Assembly: GCA_039045975.1 (NCBI GenBank)
Contig: JBCCJA010000014.1
Coordinates: 1 to 64,000, forward strand
DNA length: 64,000 nt
Direction of reading: 5' to 3'
Origin: JBCCJA01 sp039045975
GTDB taxonomy: Bacteria > Planctomycetota > Planctomycetia > Planctomycetales > Planctomycetaceae
Position 1 is the stretch's first letter; each line of letters opens with the position of its first letter. Positions 8,483 to 16,939 of the stretch are shown in pieces. The notes below the pieces were generated by a model that saw only the letters and a list, made by a program, of their open reading frames with translations, searched no databases and was not told the origin of the DNA. The translations under genes were made by a program, and so were the position numbers.

Positions 8483-9160
8483 ATGACCCCTTCCGACGCG
8501 ATCCGACACGCCCGCGTGTTGATCGAACACGGCGACCGCAAGCGGGCGGCGAAGCTGCTCAATCGCGTGCTGGAGACGCGTCCGCGGACGATCGAGGCGT
8601 GGGCCTTGATGTCGACGATCGTCACGTCGGACGCCGACAAGCTGCGGTGTGCCGAACGCATCGCCGCGTTGTCGGCCCAGACGGAGGTCGTCTTCGGTGC
8701 CGACGAGGTGCCGCAGCCGGCCGACGTCAGCGAGGGCGGCGGGCTGCACGCCCCGGCGAAGCGGTCCCGGCCGTCTAAAAAAGAGGCGGCCGCGGCCGAG
8801 GCGGCACTCAGCAATCTGCCATCGGGGCCGGTCTTGGTGGCGATCTCGATGGGGGTCGCCGCGCTCGGGGCCGCCGGGTTCGCGGCCTATACCGTCAATC
8901 AGCTGACCCGCGAGACGAAGGTCCTCAAGGCCGGGTTCGAAGGCGACACGCCGGAAGATGCAGCCCCCGCCGTGGATGCCGCACCGCCGGCCGACCCCGC
9001 CGTCGTGACCCGCATCGACGAGCTCGAAGCGAAGGTGAACCGCCTCACCGCCGAGTTGGACGACCTGACGAGGCGGATCGAAACCCCGCAGCCGGGCGAC
9101 ACGGTCGAAGTCTCGTCGGCGGTCCCGGCGGACGATCGCCTCGGCCTCGCCGGCGGCTGA
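8483..9160 (+). CDS. Membrane protein with N-terminal TPR-like helices and C-terminal coiled coil
   Basis: 225 residues, not assignable to a named family. Residues 1-60 form a TPR-like helical pair (HARVLIEHGDRKRAAKLLNR, then RPRTIEAWALMSTIV). A basic, Ala-rich linker follows, then one membrane helix (VLVAISMGVAALGAAGFAAY) at about 116-135. The periplasmic tail has a short heptad coiled coil (RIDELEAKVNRLTAELDDL) and an acidic end. The architecture suggests a bitopic scaffold or assembly factor. It converges on the caspase-fold lipoprotein gene with a 16-base gap. Confidence 0.6.
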   Translation: MTPSDAIRHARVLIEHGDRKRAAKLLNRVLETRPRTIEAWALMSTIVTSDADKLRCAERIAALSAQTEVVFGADEVPQPADVSEGGGLHAPAKRSRPSKKEAAAAEAALSNLPSGPVLVAISMGVAALGAAGFAAYTVNQLTRETKVLKAGFEGDTPEDAAPAVDAAPPADPAVVTRIDELEAKVNRLTAELDDLTRRIETPQPGDTVEVSSAVPADDRLGLAGG

Positions 9161-9176
9161 GTCGCGGCGGGCCGAC

Positions 9177-10661
9177 TCACCTCTCCGGCACGGCCGGGCG
9201 GAAGATCGCGGCCCGCTCGGACCGCACGATCCGTCGGTGATCGTCGCCCGTATCGCGCCCGGCCAGCGTCGCGGCACACCGCGCGTACTCGACCAGGTGT
9301 GCGACACGTCTCAACTTCGCGAGTCCGAGTTCGGCGTCGGCGAGGCGTTCGTCGATCACGCCGATGCGGCCGTCGAGTTCTTCGACGGCCGGCCAGTCGT
9401 CGTGTCCGGCGATCGCGGTCACGATCTCGTCGGCGTCGTCTTCGAGGATCGCCGGGACGGCCGGGTGCCAGATGCCCGACAGCTCGGGCCAACGCCGGAT
9501 CACGGCCGCTTCGATCTCGAACATCAGCCCGTCCGATTCGTCGAGGAGTCCATCGAGTTCGTCCGCAAGCCGGCGGGTCTCCGCACGCTGTCGCTCGATG
9601 CGTTCCTCCGCCGTCGCGGCGAGGCCGTCGTCGACCGAAAGCCCGGTCTGCAGGCAGAGCTCGGTCAGGGCGGCACGCGTGACCGCGGGGACCGACTCGA
9701 GCACGCCGGGCGACCACGGGACGGCGTCCTCGCCGGCGTGCCGGATCGCGAACTCCTCGGCGGTCGTGACCGGGACGTCGATCGTGTCGAGGTGCGTCGT
9801 CGCGAACGCGTGCGCCTCGTCGCCACCGACGAGGCCGTCGCCGTCGAAGTCGGCCCCGACGATCGTCGAGCCCTTCGGGGAGCGGCCGAAGATCGCCGAG
9901 AAGAACGGCAGGGAGTATTCCGCCTCGGGCCCCTCCGGGTCGTCGGAACATCCCGCGGCCTGCCGGTCGTAGGTCGTCGCGAAGAACCCGCAGCGGTCGG
10001 CTTCAGCCAGACCGTTCGCCGCGTCACCGCCGCGATAGACCAGGTCGGAAAACCCGCCGCAGTAGCAGTTCACCATCACGACGGTCACTGGCACGGCCGG
10101 GTCGAGCCGGTCGAGACGGGCGGCGAAGTCGCGGACCGTCCAGTAGTCGCCTTCCCAGAGGAGCATGACGGTATTCCGCGGGTCGTCGCCGTCGTCGGCG
10201 ACGTCGCCGTGCCCGGTGACGTAGACGAAGAGGCGGTCTCCCGCGGCGAGACGGCTGCCGGGCCCGTCGAACCACGCGTCGAGGGCCGCCGGCGTGGCGG
10301 GTCCGTCGACGTCGGGGACGCGGTGATCGCGGTACCGGGCCCGCAGGCCGTCGGTCTCGCCGAACAGGATCGACAGCAGCTCCCGCGCGGGCGCGACCTC
10401 GAGCCGGGCGTCGTATGTGCGGAGGTCTCGCCCCGGGTCGGTCCCGTCGGCGAAGAAGACGTGCGATTCGACAGACTCGGCCAGACGGCCGGTCACGTAC
10501 GCGACGTTCCGCTCCAGCGCCAACGCGTTCGACGACGGGTCGCTGCCGCCGCCGATGACGAGCACGTGGTCGACCGCTTCGGCCCGCCCGCCGCAGCCGG
10601 CGAGGGCGAGAACGAGCGAGCACAGCGACGCCGACCGGACGCTTCCGCTGACTGATTTCAT
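9177..10661 (-). CDS. Caspase-fold (C13/C14-like) cysteine peptidase lipoprotein
   Basis: 494 residues. The lipoprotein signal ends in LVLALAGCGG (Cys23). A caspase-hemoglobinase fold follows: strand VDHVLVIGGGSD, then LFVYVTGHGDVADD with likely catalytic His151, then VTVVMVNCYCGGFSD with the nucleophile at Cys199 or Cys201. DFDGDGLVGGDE (271-282) looks like an EF-hand calcium loop. The C-terminal 180 residues are helical and charged with no recognised domain. It is probably a cell-envelope peptidase or legumain/gingipain-like processor. Its neighbour upstream on the same strand is the YTV repeat protein, from which it is separated by a strong terminator. Confidence 0.68.
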   Translation of the reverse strand: MKSVSGSVRSASLCSLVLALAGCGGRAEAVDHVLVIGGGSDPSSNALALERNVAYVTGRLAESVESHVFFADGTDPGRDLRTYDARLEVAPARELLSILFGETDGLRARYRDHRVPDVDGPATPAALDAWFDGPGSRLAAGDRLFVYVTGHGDVADDGDDPRNTVMLLWEGDYWTVRDFAARLDRLDPAVPVTVVMVNCYCGGFSDLVYRGGDAANGLAEADRCGFFATTYDRQAAGCSDDPEGPEAEYSLPFFSAIFGRSPKGSTIVGADFDGDGLVGGDEAHAFATTHLDTIDVPVTTAEEFAIRHAGEDAVPWSPGVLESVPAVTRAALTELCLQTGLSVDDGLAATAEERIERQRAETRRLADELDGLLDESDGLMFEIEAAVIRRWPELSGIWHPAVPAILEDDADEIVTAIAGHDDWPAVEELDGRIGVIDERLADAELGLAKLRRVAHLVEYARCAATLAGRDTGDDHRRIVRSERAAIFRPAVPER

Positions 10662-10730
10662 GGCCGCTCCCGTTCCGGGTCGTCTTCCCGGGAGCGTGAC
10701 GTCACGTGTCGTCCGGCCGCAACCGGCACG

Positions 10731-10760
10731 AAAAAACCGGGGCGGCCGAAGCCGCCCCGG
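10731..10760 (-). terminator. Rho-independent terminator after the YTV gene
   Basis: On the minus strand a perfect 10-bp GC stem (CCGGGGCGGC with GCCGCCCCGG) around a TTCG tetraloop is followed by six T. It lies about 57 bases past the stop codon of the YTV repeat gene and before the caspase-fold gene, so the two are separate transcripts. Confidence 0.85.
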
Positions 10761-10817
10761 TCGGGTTGATCAGCGGCCGGTCGGCCCGAGCGGGCCGGCC
10801 GGCTCGATCGGCAGGAT

Positions 10818-12617
10818 TCAGTTACAGCCGCAGCCCGAGGTCACCGGGGCACAGCCGCCACCGCAGGCCGGAGCGGCCGGAGCGGCGGTGCAGCAGGTCG
10901 GGGCCGGGGCACAGGTGCTGACCGGGACCTCGACCATGACGGTCTCGGCGACCATCTGGCAGACCTGGACTTCGACTTCCTTCTCGACCGTTACCGGCAC
11001 GCAGACGGTGTAGGTCGAGGTCTTCTCTTCCTGGACGGTCTCGTAGGTCGTCACGTCGTACTCCTGCGTCCGCTCTTCGGCGACGCAGACGGTCTTCGTG
11101 ACGTCCTTCGTGCGGACCTCGTCGACGTACTCGCAGACGGTCTTCGTGCGGGTCCGGGTTTCCGGAACCATCGTGCAGACCTGGTACTCGTACTCGACTT
11201 CTTCCTGGACCATCTCGCAGACCTTCTTCGTGCCGGTCCGCTCTTCGGCGACCATCACGCAGACGGTGTACTCGTACTCGACCTCTTCCGAGACCATCTC
11301 GCAGACGGTCTTGGTGCGGGTGCGGGTCTCGGGCACCATCGTGCAGACGGTGTACTCGTACTCGACCTCTTCTTCGACGTACTCACAGACGGTCTTGGTA
11401 CCGGTCCGCTCTTCGTCGACCATGACGCAGACCTTGTACTCGTACTCCTCTTCGACCTGCTCGTACTTCGTGACGTCGACCGTCTTCGTGCGAACTTCGT
11501 CGACGCAGGTGGTGACGGTGTACTCGTAGGGCACCTCTTCGGTGACCTGCTCGTAGGCCGTGTATTCCTGCACCTCGGTGACGCAGTTCGGGACGTAGAC
11601 CTTGCGGGTCGCGACCGGGGCACAGCCGCAGGCCGGGGCACAGTCGCCACAGGCGGTGGCACACGGGGCCGGGGCCGGGCAGGGCTGCTCGACCCACGAA
11701 CCGCGGTCGACGGTGACTTCACGCGTCTTCGTGACCGGGACGCAGCTGGTGACGGTCTTCGTGCCGGTCTTCGTTTCCGAGACCGGAACCTTGACGGTGT
11801 AGGTCTGCTCGACGGTCTCGGTGACCGGGACGCAGACGGTCTTCGTGCCGACCTTCGTTTCGTAAGTCGGGACCTTCACCGTGTAGGTGTACTCGACTTC
11901 CGAGGTGACCGGCTTGGAGACGGTCTTCGTGCCGACCTTCGTTTCGTAGGTCGGGACGTTGACGGTGTACTCCTCTTCGACCTCGCTGTAGACCGGCTTG
12001 CAGACGGTCTTCGTGGCGGTGCGGACCTCTTCGGTCGGGACGTTCACCGTGTAAGTGTACTCGACGTCGGAGTAGACCGGCTTGCAGACGGTCTTCGTGC
12101 CGACCTTGGTTTCGTAGGTCGGGACGTTGACGGTGTATTCCTCTTCGACTTCCGACGTGACCGGCACTTTGACAGTGTACTCGATCGTCTCGGTCGTCGT
12201 CTGCGGGACCATCACCGTGTAGGTGCGGGTCTTGGTCTCGGTGACCGGGACCTGCGTGCAGACGGTGTAGGTCTTCGTCCGCTCTTCCTCGACGTATTCG
12301 GTCACGGTGACCGTCCGCATCTCCGTGACGTAGGTCGGCTTCATGACGGTCTTCTCGACCATCGTGGTCGCCGGGCCGCAAGCGGGGGCGGCGGTGCCGC
12401 AGCCGCTACCGCAGCCGTCGCCGCAGGCCGGGGCGGCGACGCAGGGGTCGCAGACCGGCACGCAGCACGGGTCGCAGCAGGCGTCTTTGGCGAACAGGCT
12501 GAAGCCGCCGCCCAGCAGGCCGTCGAACAGGCCCGGTTTACAGTCATCAAACGCGGAGGCGCTGGACGCCCCCGTACAGAGCATCGCCGCGACGGCGACC
12601 CAACCGAAACGTCGCAT
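10818..12617 (-). CDS. Secreted YTV-repeat protein, Cys-rich planctomycete envelope protein
   Basis: 599 residues. A Sec signal (MRRFGWVAVAAMLCTGASSA) is followed by a Cys-rich head (CCDPCCVPVCDPCV), a first repeat array, a Cys-rich hinge (around PCATACGDCAPACGCAP), a second array and a Cys-rich tail ending SGCGCN. The repeats hold the YTV triplet at least a dozen times with a 28-residue period. In the first array the unit alternates YTVNVPTYETKVGTKTVC with KPVYSDVEYT; the second is YTVCTMVPETRTRTKTVC plus EMVSEEVEYE. YTV domains are described as planctomycete-specific and associated with the protein cell wall. A disulfide-linked wall role is likely but not shown here. Confidence 0.85.
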   Translation of the reverse strand: MRRFGWVAVAAMLCTGASSASAFDDCKPGLFDGLLGGGFSLFAKDACCDPCCVPVCDPCVAAPACGDGCGSGCGTAAPACGPATTMVEKTVMKPTYVTEMRTVTVTEYVEEERTKTYTVCTQVPVTETKTRTYTVMVPQTTTETIEYTVKVPVTSEVEEEYTVNVPTYETKVGTKTVCKPVYSDVEYTYTVNVPTEEVRTATKTVCKPVYSEVEEEYTVNVPTYETKVGTKTVSKPVTSEVEYTYTVKVPTYETKVGTKTVCVPVTETVEQTYTVKVPVSETKTGTKTVTSCVPVTKTREVTVDRGSWVEQPCPAPAPCATACGDCAPACGCAPVATRKVYVPNCVTEVQEYTAYEQVTEEVPYEYTVTTCVDEVRTKTVDVTKYEQVEEEYEYKVCVMVDEERTGTKTVCEYVEEEVEYEYTVCTMVPETRTRTKTVCEMVSEEVEYEYTVCVMVAEERTGTKKVCEMVQEEVEYEYQVCTMVPETRTRTKTVCEYVDEVRTKDVTKTVCVAEERTQEYDVTTYETVQEEKTSTYTVCVPVTVEKEVEVQVCQMVAETVMVEVPVSTCAPAPTCCTAAPAAPACGGGCAPVTSGCGCN

Positions 12618-13309
12618 GGGAAGTTCTCTCTCGATCGTGGGGGTGCCGAACGCGTCGGCGGTAGTCGGACCGCGATGACGTCATCGCGATTCGCAGGAGG
12701 TGTGGACGGACCCGACCGACTTGGCGTCCGGACCGCTCCTCGACGCCCGCGTCTGCAACGCGTGTGGCGAGAACCTTCCCGGCAAGGTGCCCATGCCGCC
12801 CATTGTTTTCAGCTTTACACACAGTCACGGCCTGTGCAAATCCCCGCGCAGGAAACTTCACATACCGATTTCCCCGCCTTCCGGGCCTGCCCGACCCGCA
12901 CTTCCGGGACGCCCGACCCGGCCGCCTGTCATGACAAAAACAGGCCCGACGCGGCGTTTCGCTGGAGCGGTCAGGACCGTGACGACCGTGCCGGTCGGGC
13001 GGCCCGACCGACCGGCAGAATTGACGCAGGTGGAGCCGTTGCCGTTCCGGGCCGCCGGCCGCGTGCGGCCCGCCTTCGCGCGATCGGTTCGCATGCGGAC
13101 CTTCGGCCCGCGACGGGATCGCGGTCGGCTGTGACGGCGGTGTCGGTCGTCGGGGCGATCTTCACTCTAGGGGACGGTCGGGTCGGTCCGATTGATCCGT
13201 TGGGAACGGTCGCGCGACGTCCGGCGGGGACGCCGCGTCGGGCGATCGCGACCGCCGCGTCCGACGCCACGCGTCGCACGCCCGGAGCAGACCCGCGAGT
13301 GAGGACGAG
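12618..13309. other. Divergent intergenic region, no gene supported
   Basis: This 692-base gap separates the YTV gene (leftward) from the barrel protein gene (rightward), so it should hold both promoters. Open frames here have no recognisable domain and show proline/arginine-rich noise typical of high-GC non-coding DNA. No RNA gene or strong repeat was seen. The stretch 12800-12865 is locally AT-richer and is a reasonable place for the YTV promoter, but no clear -35/-10 pair was found. Confidence 0.5.
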
Positions 13310-15067
13310 ATGTCCGCCGTGAACGAACAGAAGACCGCCGCGGCACCCGGCGGGACGCGACGCCGACCGGGGGCACGGCTCTCCGCCGCCGTCGTCGCCG
13401 CCCTCACCGTCGCGGCCGGACCGGTCGTCGGTGCCCAAGACGACGACGCCGGAATCGTCGACATCGCCGCGCCGTTCACCGGCTCGCAGCCGTTCGCGCC
13501 GTCTGCCGTCGCGGACCGCGCCGGACTCTTGGAGCAGGAGTCACCGGAGTCGCCCGGGTCGTCCCTCGAACAAACTTCTTTCGACGTGCGGGAATCGAAC
13601 CTCGTCCCGTTCGCCGACCTCGACGAAATCATGAACGAGGGCGTCCGCCCCGCGTCGGCGGGCGGGCTTTCGTTCGGCGAAACGACACGGCTCGGCAACG
13701 CGGGCACGCTCGGGGTGAGCCTCGGCGCGTCGCCGTTGTCGGGCGTCGGCCGGACCGGGCTGAATTACACGGGTGAGGACTACACCGTCCTGCGACAGGC
13801 ACAACTCGGCGTCTCGTTCAGCGAGCGTGAGGTCGTGATCAACTCCGGCGTCACGGCGAATCTCTACGAATCGGACGGGTTCGCGGTCGGCGGCCGGGCG
13901 TTGTTCGGCGGGGCGCTGATCGAAAACATCGACGACCAGTTCCACTTCAGCGGGGACCTGTTCGCGGGGTCGTACTCGCCGCTGCTCAGCTGGTTCAACG
14001 ACGTCTGGGTCAAGGGCGGCGCGTTCGTCGACTACCAGGGCAAGTTCGGCAAGGTCGGCCCGGCGATCGGCGTGCTCATCAACCCGCAGAGCCGCTTCCC
14101 GGTCATCTTCGACGCCGCCTTCGGCTACGGCCTCGGCGGGACGCGGACCGAGGCGAACAACAACGCAGTGATTGTCACGCGGGCGGCGGACGAGGACTTT
14201 CAGTTTCGTCTCGGGACGTTTCTTTCACCGAACGTAGAAGCCGGTTTCACGTTCGAACACGCATGGTTTGGCGACATCGAGTCGGGCTTCGACGAGGAAG
14301 ATGACAGTTACGGTGCCTTCACTCGCATCCACCTCGGTAATACGACGTGGCAAGTCGAAGTCACCGGATCGGAACAGGAGGTCAACGGCTTTCTTAATTG
14401 TGTCGTTCAGCTCGATAAGCCGCGGCAGGCGAACTTGCTCGCCGGTCGGCCGATTTATAGCGGGCAAGACTGGGTGAGTCGCCCGATCTTCCGCGACTCA
14501 CAGGTACGCTTGCGTCAAATCGCGACGGCTCTTCCGCCGGCTCCCGATGTCGGGACTACGGCTGATCCGACCGTCCCGATACTCGGGGCGGTCGCGACCG
14601 TCGTTCTTCCGTCGCGAAGCGATTCATTTTTGTCGGATATCTTCACGGCCGGCGTCGTCGACACAGGCGATACTTTCGAGTTGGATATCACCTTCACCAA
14701 CAACTCGACTGTAACGCTGGCGAATCTGTCCTTCGGTCAGAACCCGACCGACACCGGCAATGTGTTCGTGAACATTTTCTTGCCGGACACTACTCTCGGC
14801 GGCGACCTCGGCGATCTCGCCCCAGGCGCTTCGGTTACGACCGACAGTTTCAATGACATCGATGCCACCGTGTTCTCGGCTGTGGACGGACAGAGCATCT
14901 TTATCGAGTTCGACGTTTCGGCGAACGGTGTGACCGATCGCTTCCGTGCCGGGCCAATTATCGTCGGGACGACCGTTGCTGGTGCACAGATCCCGGTTGT
15001 TAGCGTCAATGGAACGCTCGGCGCGAGCGTGGCGGGCTTCTCGGAAGCACCGCCCCGTACCAACTGA
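13310..15067 (+). CDS. Predicted secreted/outer-membrane barrel protein with C-terminal DUF11-like region
   Basis: 585 residues, not assigned to a named family. A long basic n-region and a hydrophobic core (LSAAVVAALTVAAGPVVGAQ) form the signal. Residues 110-390 are strand-rich (TLGVSLGASPLSGVGRTGLN, then QAQLGVSFSEREVVINSG and FAVGGRALFGGALIENID) and end in a barrel-like hairpin series. The last 150 residues (FELDITFTNNSTVTLANLSF and on) resemble a DUF11/CARDB-type immunoglobulin-like module. Base composition falls in the second half, with many more A/T third positions from about 14160 onward than in the first half. A terminator follows. Confidence 0.6.
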   Translation: MSAVNEQKTAAAPGGTRRRPGARLSAAVVAALTVAAGPVVGAQDDDAGIVDIAAPFTGSQPFAPSAVADRAGLLEQESPESPGSSLEQTSFDVRESNLVPFADLDEIMNEGVRPASAGGLSFGETTRLGNAGTLGVSLGASPLSGVGRTGLNYTGEDYTVLRQAQLGVSFSEREVVINSGVTANLYESDGFAVGGRALFGGALIENIDDQFHFSGDLFAGSYSPLLSWFNDVWVKGGAFVDYQGKFGKVGPAIGVLINPQSRFPVIFDAAFGYGLGGTRTEANNNAVIVTRAADEDFQFRLGTFLSPNVEAGFTFEHAWFGDIESGFDEEDDSYGAFTRIHLGNTTWQVEVTGSEQEVNGFLNCVVQLDKPRQANLLAGRPIYSGQDWVSRPIFRDSQVRLRQIATALPPAPDVGTTADPTVPILGAVATVVLPSRSDSFLSDIFTAGVVDTGDTFELDITFTNNSTVTLANLSFGQNPTDTGNVFVNIFLPDTTLGGDLGDLAPGASVTTDSFNDIDATVFSAVDGQSIFIEFDVSANGVTDRFRAGPIIVGTTVAGAQIPVVSVNGTLGASVAGFSEAPPRTN

Positions 15068-15082
15068 CTCCGGCCCATTCAC

Positions 15083-15182
15083 GTAGGTCACGCACCGCGT
15101 GACACGATTGACGAATCGCTCGGCCACGTCGTTCGGCGTGGTCGGGCTCTTTTTTTATTCGTGGCACGAAATGCTGCCCTAC
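15083..15182. repeat. Left inverted pair of GTAG-headed REP palindromes flanking the RAYT gene
   Basis: On the plus strand GTAG (15083-15086) is followed by the perfect palindrome GTCACGCACCGCGTGAC (15087-15103). On the minus strand GTAG (15182-15179) is followed by the imperfect fold-back GGCAGCATTTCGTGCC (15178-15163). GTAG followed by a hairpin is the recognition layout described for REP sequences mobilised by RAYT enzymes in enterobacteria. The two copies face each other like a BIME. The minus-strand GTAG overlaps the TAG stop codon of the transposase frame. Confidence 0.78.
15121..15156 (+). terminator. Probable terminator of the barrel protein gene
   Basis: Stem CGGCCACGTCG pairing with CGGCGTGGTCG (two G-T pairs), then GGGCTC and seven T at 15150-15156. 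It lies 53 bases after the stop codon of the upstream gene, inside the left REP pair. Confidence 0.7.
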
Positions 15183-15739
15183 GGTTCGCCGTAATCGCGG
15201 TCGGGGAACCGCGGCGGGTCGCAGTCGCCGCACGCCCAATTCTCAGGATACACGCCGTTCTTCACCCACCGATTAAAGCTCGACGCGGGCCAATCGGCCG
15301 GGCAGCGCACGAGGCCGTGTCTAACCGGATTGAAGTGGATGTAATCGAAGTGGCTCTCGAAATCTCGGTCGTCGCGAATCACGTGTTCCCAGAACCGCGG
15401 CTGCCACACGCCGCGGCGGCGTTGCTCGGACCGACTTTCGGTCACCGCGAGTGACGTCCCGCCCGTCGCGAGATAGGCGCTCGTAAAGCGGCTTTTGATG
15501 ATCCCCTAGCGTTTTGAGAAATCGTTATCGCCGGGTGGAAGCGTCCAGATCGCGTGCAGGTGATCTGGAAGGAGCACGGCGGCGTCGAGCGTGAACGGCA
15601 ACTCGGCGATCACGTCGCGGATCACCGATCCGAAGATTTCTCGAACCGCTTGGTCCCGAAAAATCGGCCGGCGACGGTGGGTCACGACGGTGAAGAAAAA
15701 CGTGCCGCCGGGGACGCGGGCACGTTTGTAATCGGGCAC
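15179..15739 (-). pseudogene. REP-associated tyrosine transposase (RAYT, Y1/IS200-like), interrupted by one amber codon
   Basis: One continuous frame of 186 codons with a TAG at codon 78 (15506-15508). The first part starts at GTG (PDYKRARVPGGTFFFTVVTH) and carries the HUH metal site in LLPDHLHAIW (His60, His62). After the stop the same frame continues through GIIKSRF to WQPRFWEHVIRDDRDFESHF and YIHFNPVRHGLV, where Tyr133 is the expected catalytic tyrosine. Intact family members have Trp near codon 78 (FS-x-R-W), so TGG to TAG is the simplest change. GTAG palindromes flank both sides. Enzymes of this family are single-strand transposases that act on REP hairpins. Confidence 0.85.
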
Positions 15740-15789
15740 GACTTGTTTCCTTTCACCGCGGCCGCGTAGTGCACGTCATCGGTCTTGGA

Positions 15790-15861
15790 GTAGGTCACGC
15801 ATTGCGTGGCACGATTAACTGCGGTGCCCCACTTATCCGCGGCACGCCGTGCGTGCCCTAC
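15790..15861. repeat. Right inverted pair of GTAG-headed REP palindromes
   Basis: On the plus strand GTAG (15790-15793) precedes GTCACGCATTGCGTGGC (15794-15810), nearly identical to the left plus-strand copy, and the following bases (ACGATT) also match. On the minus strand GTAG (15861-15858) precedes the perfect palindrome GGCACGCACGGCGTGCC (15857-15841). The two copies point toward each other, mirroring the pair on the other side of the transposase frame. The element ends 33 bases before the start codon of the next gene. Confidence 0.78.
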
Positions 15862-15894
15862 GATAAATTCCAGCGATGCCGTTATTCTTCGGCG

Positions 15895-16902
15895 ATGAAA
15901 ACCATCGCCTACACCCGCAGTCTGCCGGTCGATGACCCGGCGTGCCTTGTCGATGTCGAACTCCCGGAGCCGGTCCCGGGGCCGCGAGACCTCCTCGTCG
16001 ACGTGCGGGCCGTTTCGGTCAATCCGGTCGACGTGAAGGTCCGCGGGAGGAAGGATCCGGGCGGCGAGCCGGCTGTGCTCGGGTACGACGCCTCGGGCGT
16101 CGTCGTCGCCGTCGGGCCCGAGGTGACGCTGTTCGCGCCGGGCGACGAGGTCTTCTACGCCGGTGCGATCGATCGCCCCGGCACAAACGCCGAGCGGCAC
16201 GTCGTCGACGAGCGGATCGCCGGGCGGAAGCCGCGGTCGCTGTCTCATGCCGACGCGGCGGCGTTGCCGCTGACCTCGATCACCGCCTGGGAGTTGCTCT
16301 TCGACCGGCTGGGCGTGCCCGAGGGCGGCGGCGACGGCGAGTCGCTGCTGATCATCGGCGGGGCCGGCGGTGTCGGGTCGGTGCTGATCCAACTCGCCCG
16401 GGCGCTGACCGGACTCCGCGTCGTCGCGACCGCGTCTCGCGACGAGACGCGGGCGTGGGTGACCGGTCTCGGGGCCCACGATGTTGTCGATCACCGCGGC
16501 GACATGGCGGCCCAGCTGGCCGACCTCGGCCTGAAGCCGCGTTACGTCGCCGGGCTGACCGCGACCGACCGCCACTTCCCCGCGGTCGCTGACCTGATCG
16601 CCCCGCAAGGACGCTTCGGACTGATCGACGACCCCGACCCGGCCGCGATCGACATCTCGTTGTTGAAGAAGAAATCGGTATCGCTGCACTGGGAGTTCAT
16701 GTTCGCCCGGTCTCTGTTCGGCACGCCCGACATGATCGAGCAGCACCGCCTGCTGAACCGCGTCGCGGACCTCGTCGACGCCGGTTGCGTGCGCACGACC
16801 GCGAACCGTGACGGCGGGACGATGACGGCCGCGAACCTCCGCGACGCCCACCGGCTGCAGGAGAGCGGCACCGCGGTCGGCAAGACGACGCTGACTTGGT
16901 GA
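15895..16902 (+). CDS. Zinc-type alcohol dehydrogenase-like protein (MDR family, TIGR02817-like)
   Basis: 335 residues of the medium-chain dehydrogenase/quinone reductase group. The catalytic domain starts MKTIAYTRSLPVDDPACLVD; the frame is open further upstream, but that part is REP DNA, so this ATG is used. VSVNPVDVKVRGRKDPG and VLGYDASGVVVAVG are the usual N-terminal motifs, and LLIIGGAGGVGSVLIQLAR is the Rossmann nucleotide site. The Cys and His ligands of the catalytic zinc are not present, which fits the quinone-oxidoreductase side of the family. It probably reduces enones or quinones with NAD(P)H. A nitroreductase-like gene follows after 37 bases. Confidence 0.82.
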   Translation: MKTIAYTRSLPVDDPACLVDVELPEPVPGPRDLLVDVRAVSVNPVDVKVRGRKDPGGEPAVLGYDASGVVVAVGPEVTLFAPGDEVFYAGAIDRPGTNAERHVVDERIAGRKPRSLSHADAAALPLTSITAWELLFDRLGVPEGGGDGESLLIIGGAGGVGSVLIQLARALTGLRVVATASRDETRAWVTGLGAHDVVDHRGDMAAQLADLGLKPRYVAGLTATDRHFPAVADLIAPQGRFGLIDDPDPAAIDISLLKKKSVSLHWEFMFARSLFGTPDMIEQHRLLNRVADLVDAGCVRTTANRDGGTMTAANLRDAHRLQESGTAVGKTTLTW

Positions 16903-16939
16903 CCGCCGCCGGGCGGCTACAAACGGCCGGAGGAACTCG

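Noticed and set aside
10818..12617. Tandem DNA repeats mistaken for a CRISPR-like or satellite array
   Set aside because: The 84-base period follows codons of a translated protein with a signal peptide; unit sequences diverge as protein repeats do, and there are no spacers.
12700..13134. 144-codon frame in the gap between the YTV and barrel genes
   Set aside because: Pro/Arg-rich, no family, no convincing ribosome site; treated as non-coding.
15769..15894. N-terminal extension of the MDR dehydrogenase
   Set aside because: The extra codons are the right-hand REP pair; the family's normal start is MKTIAY at 15895.
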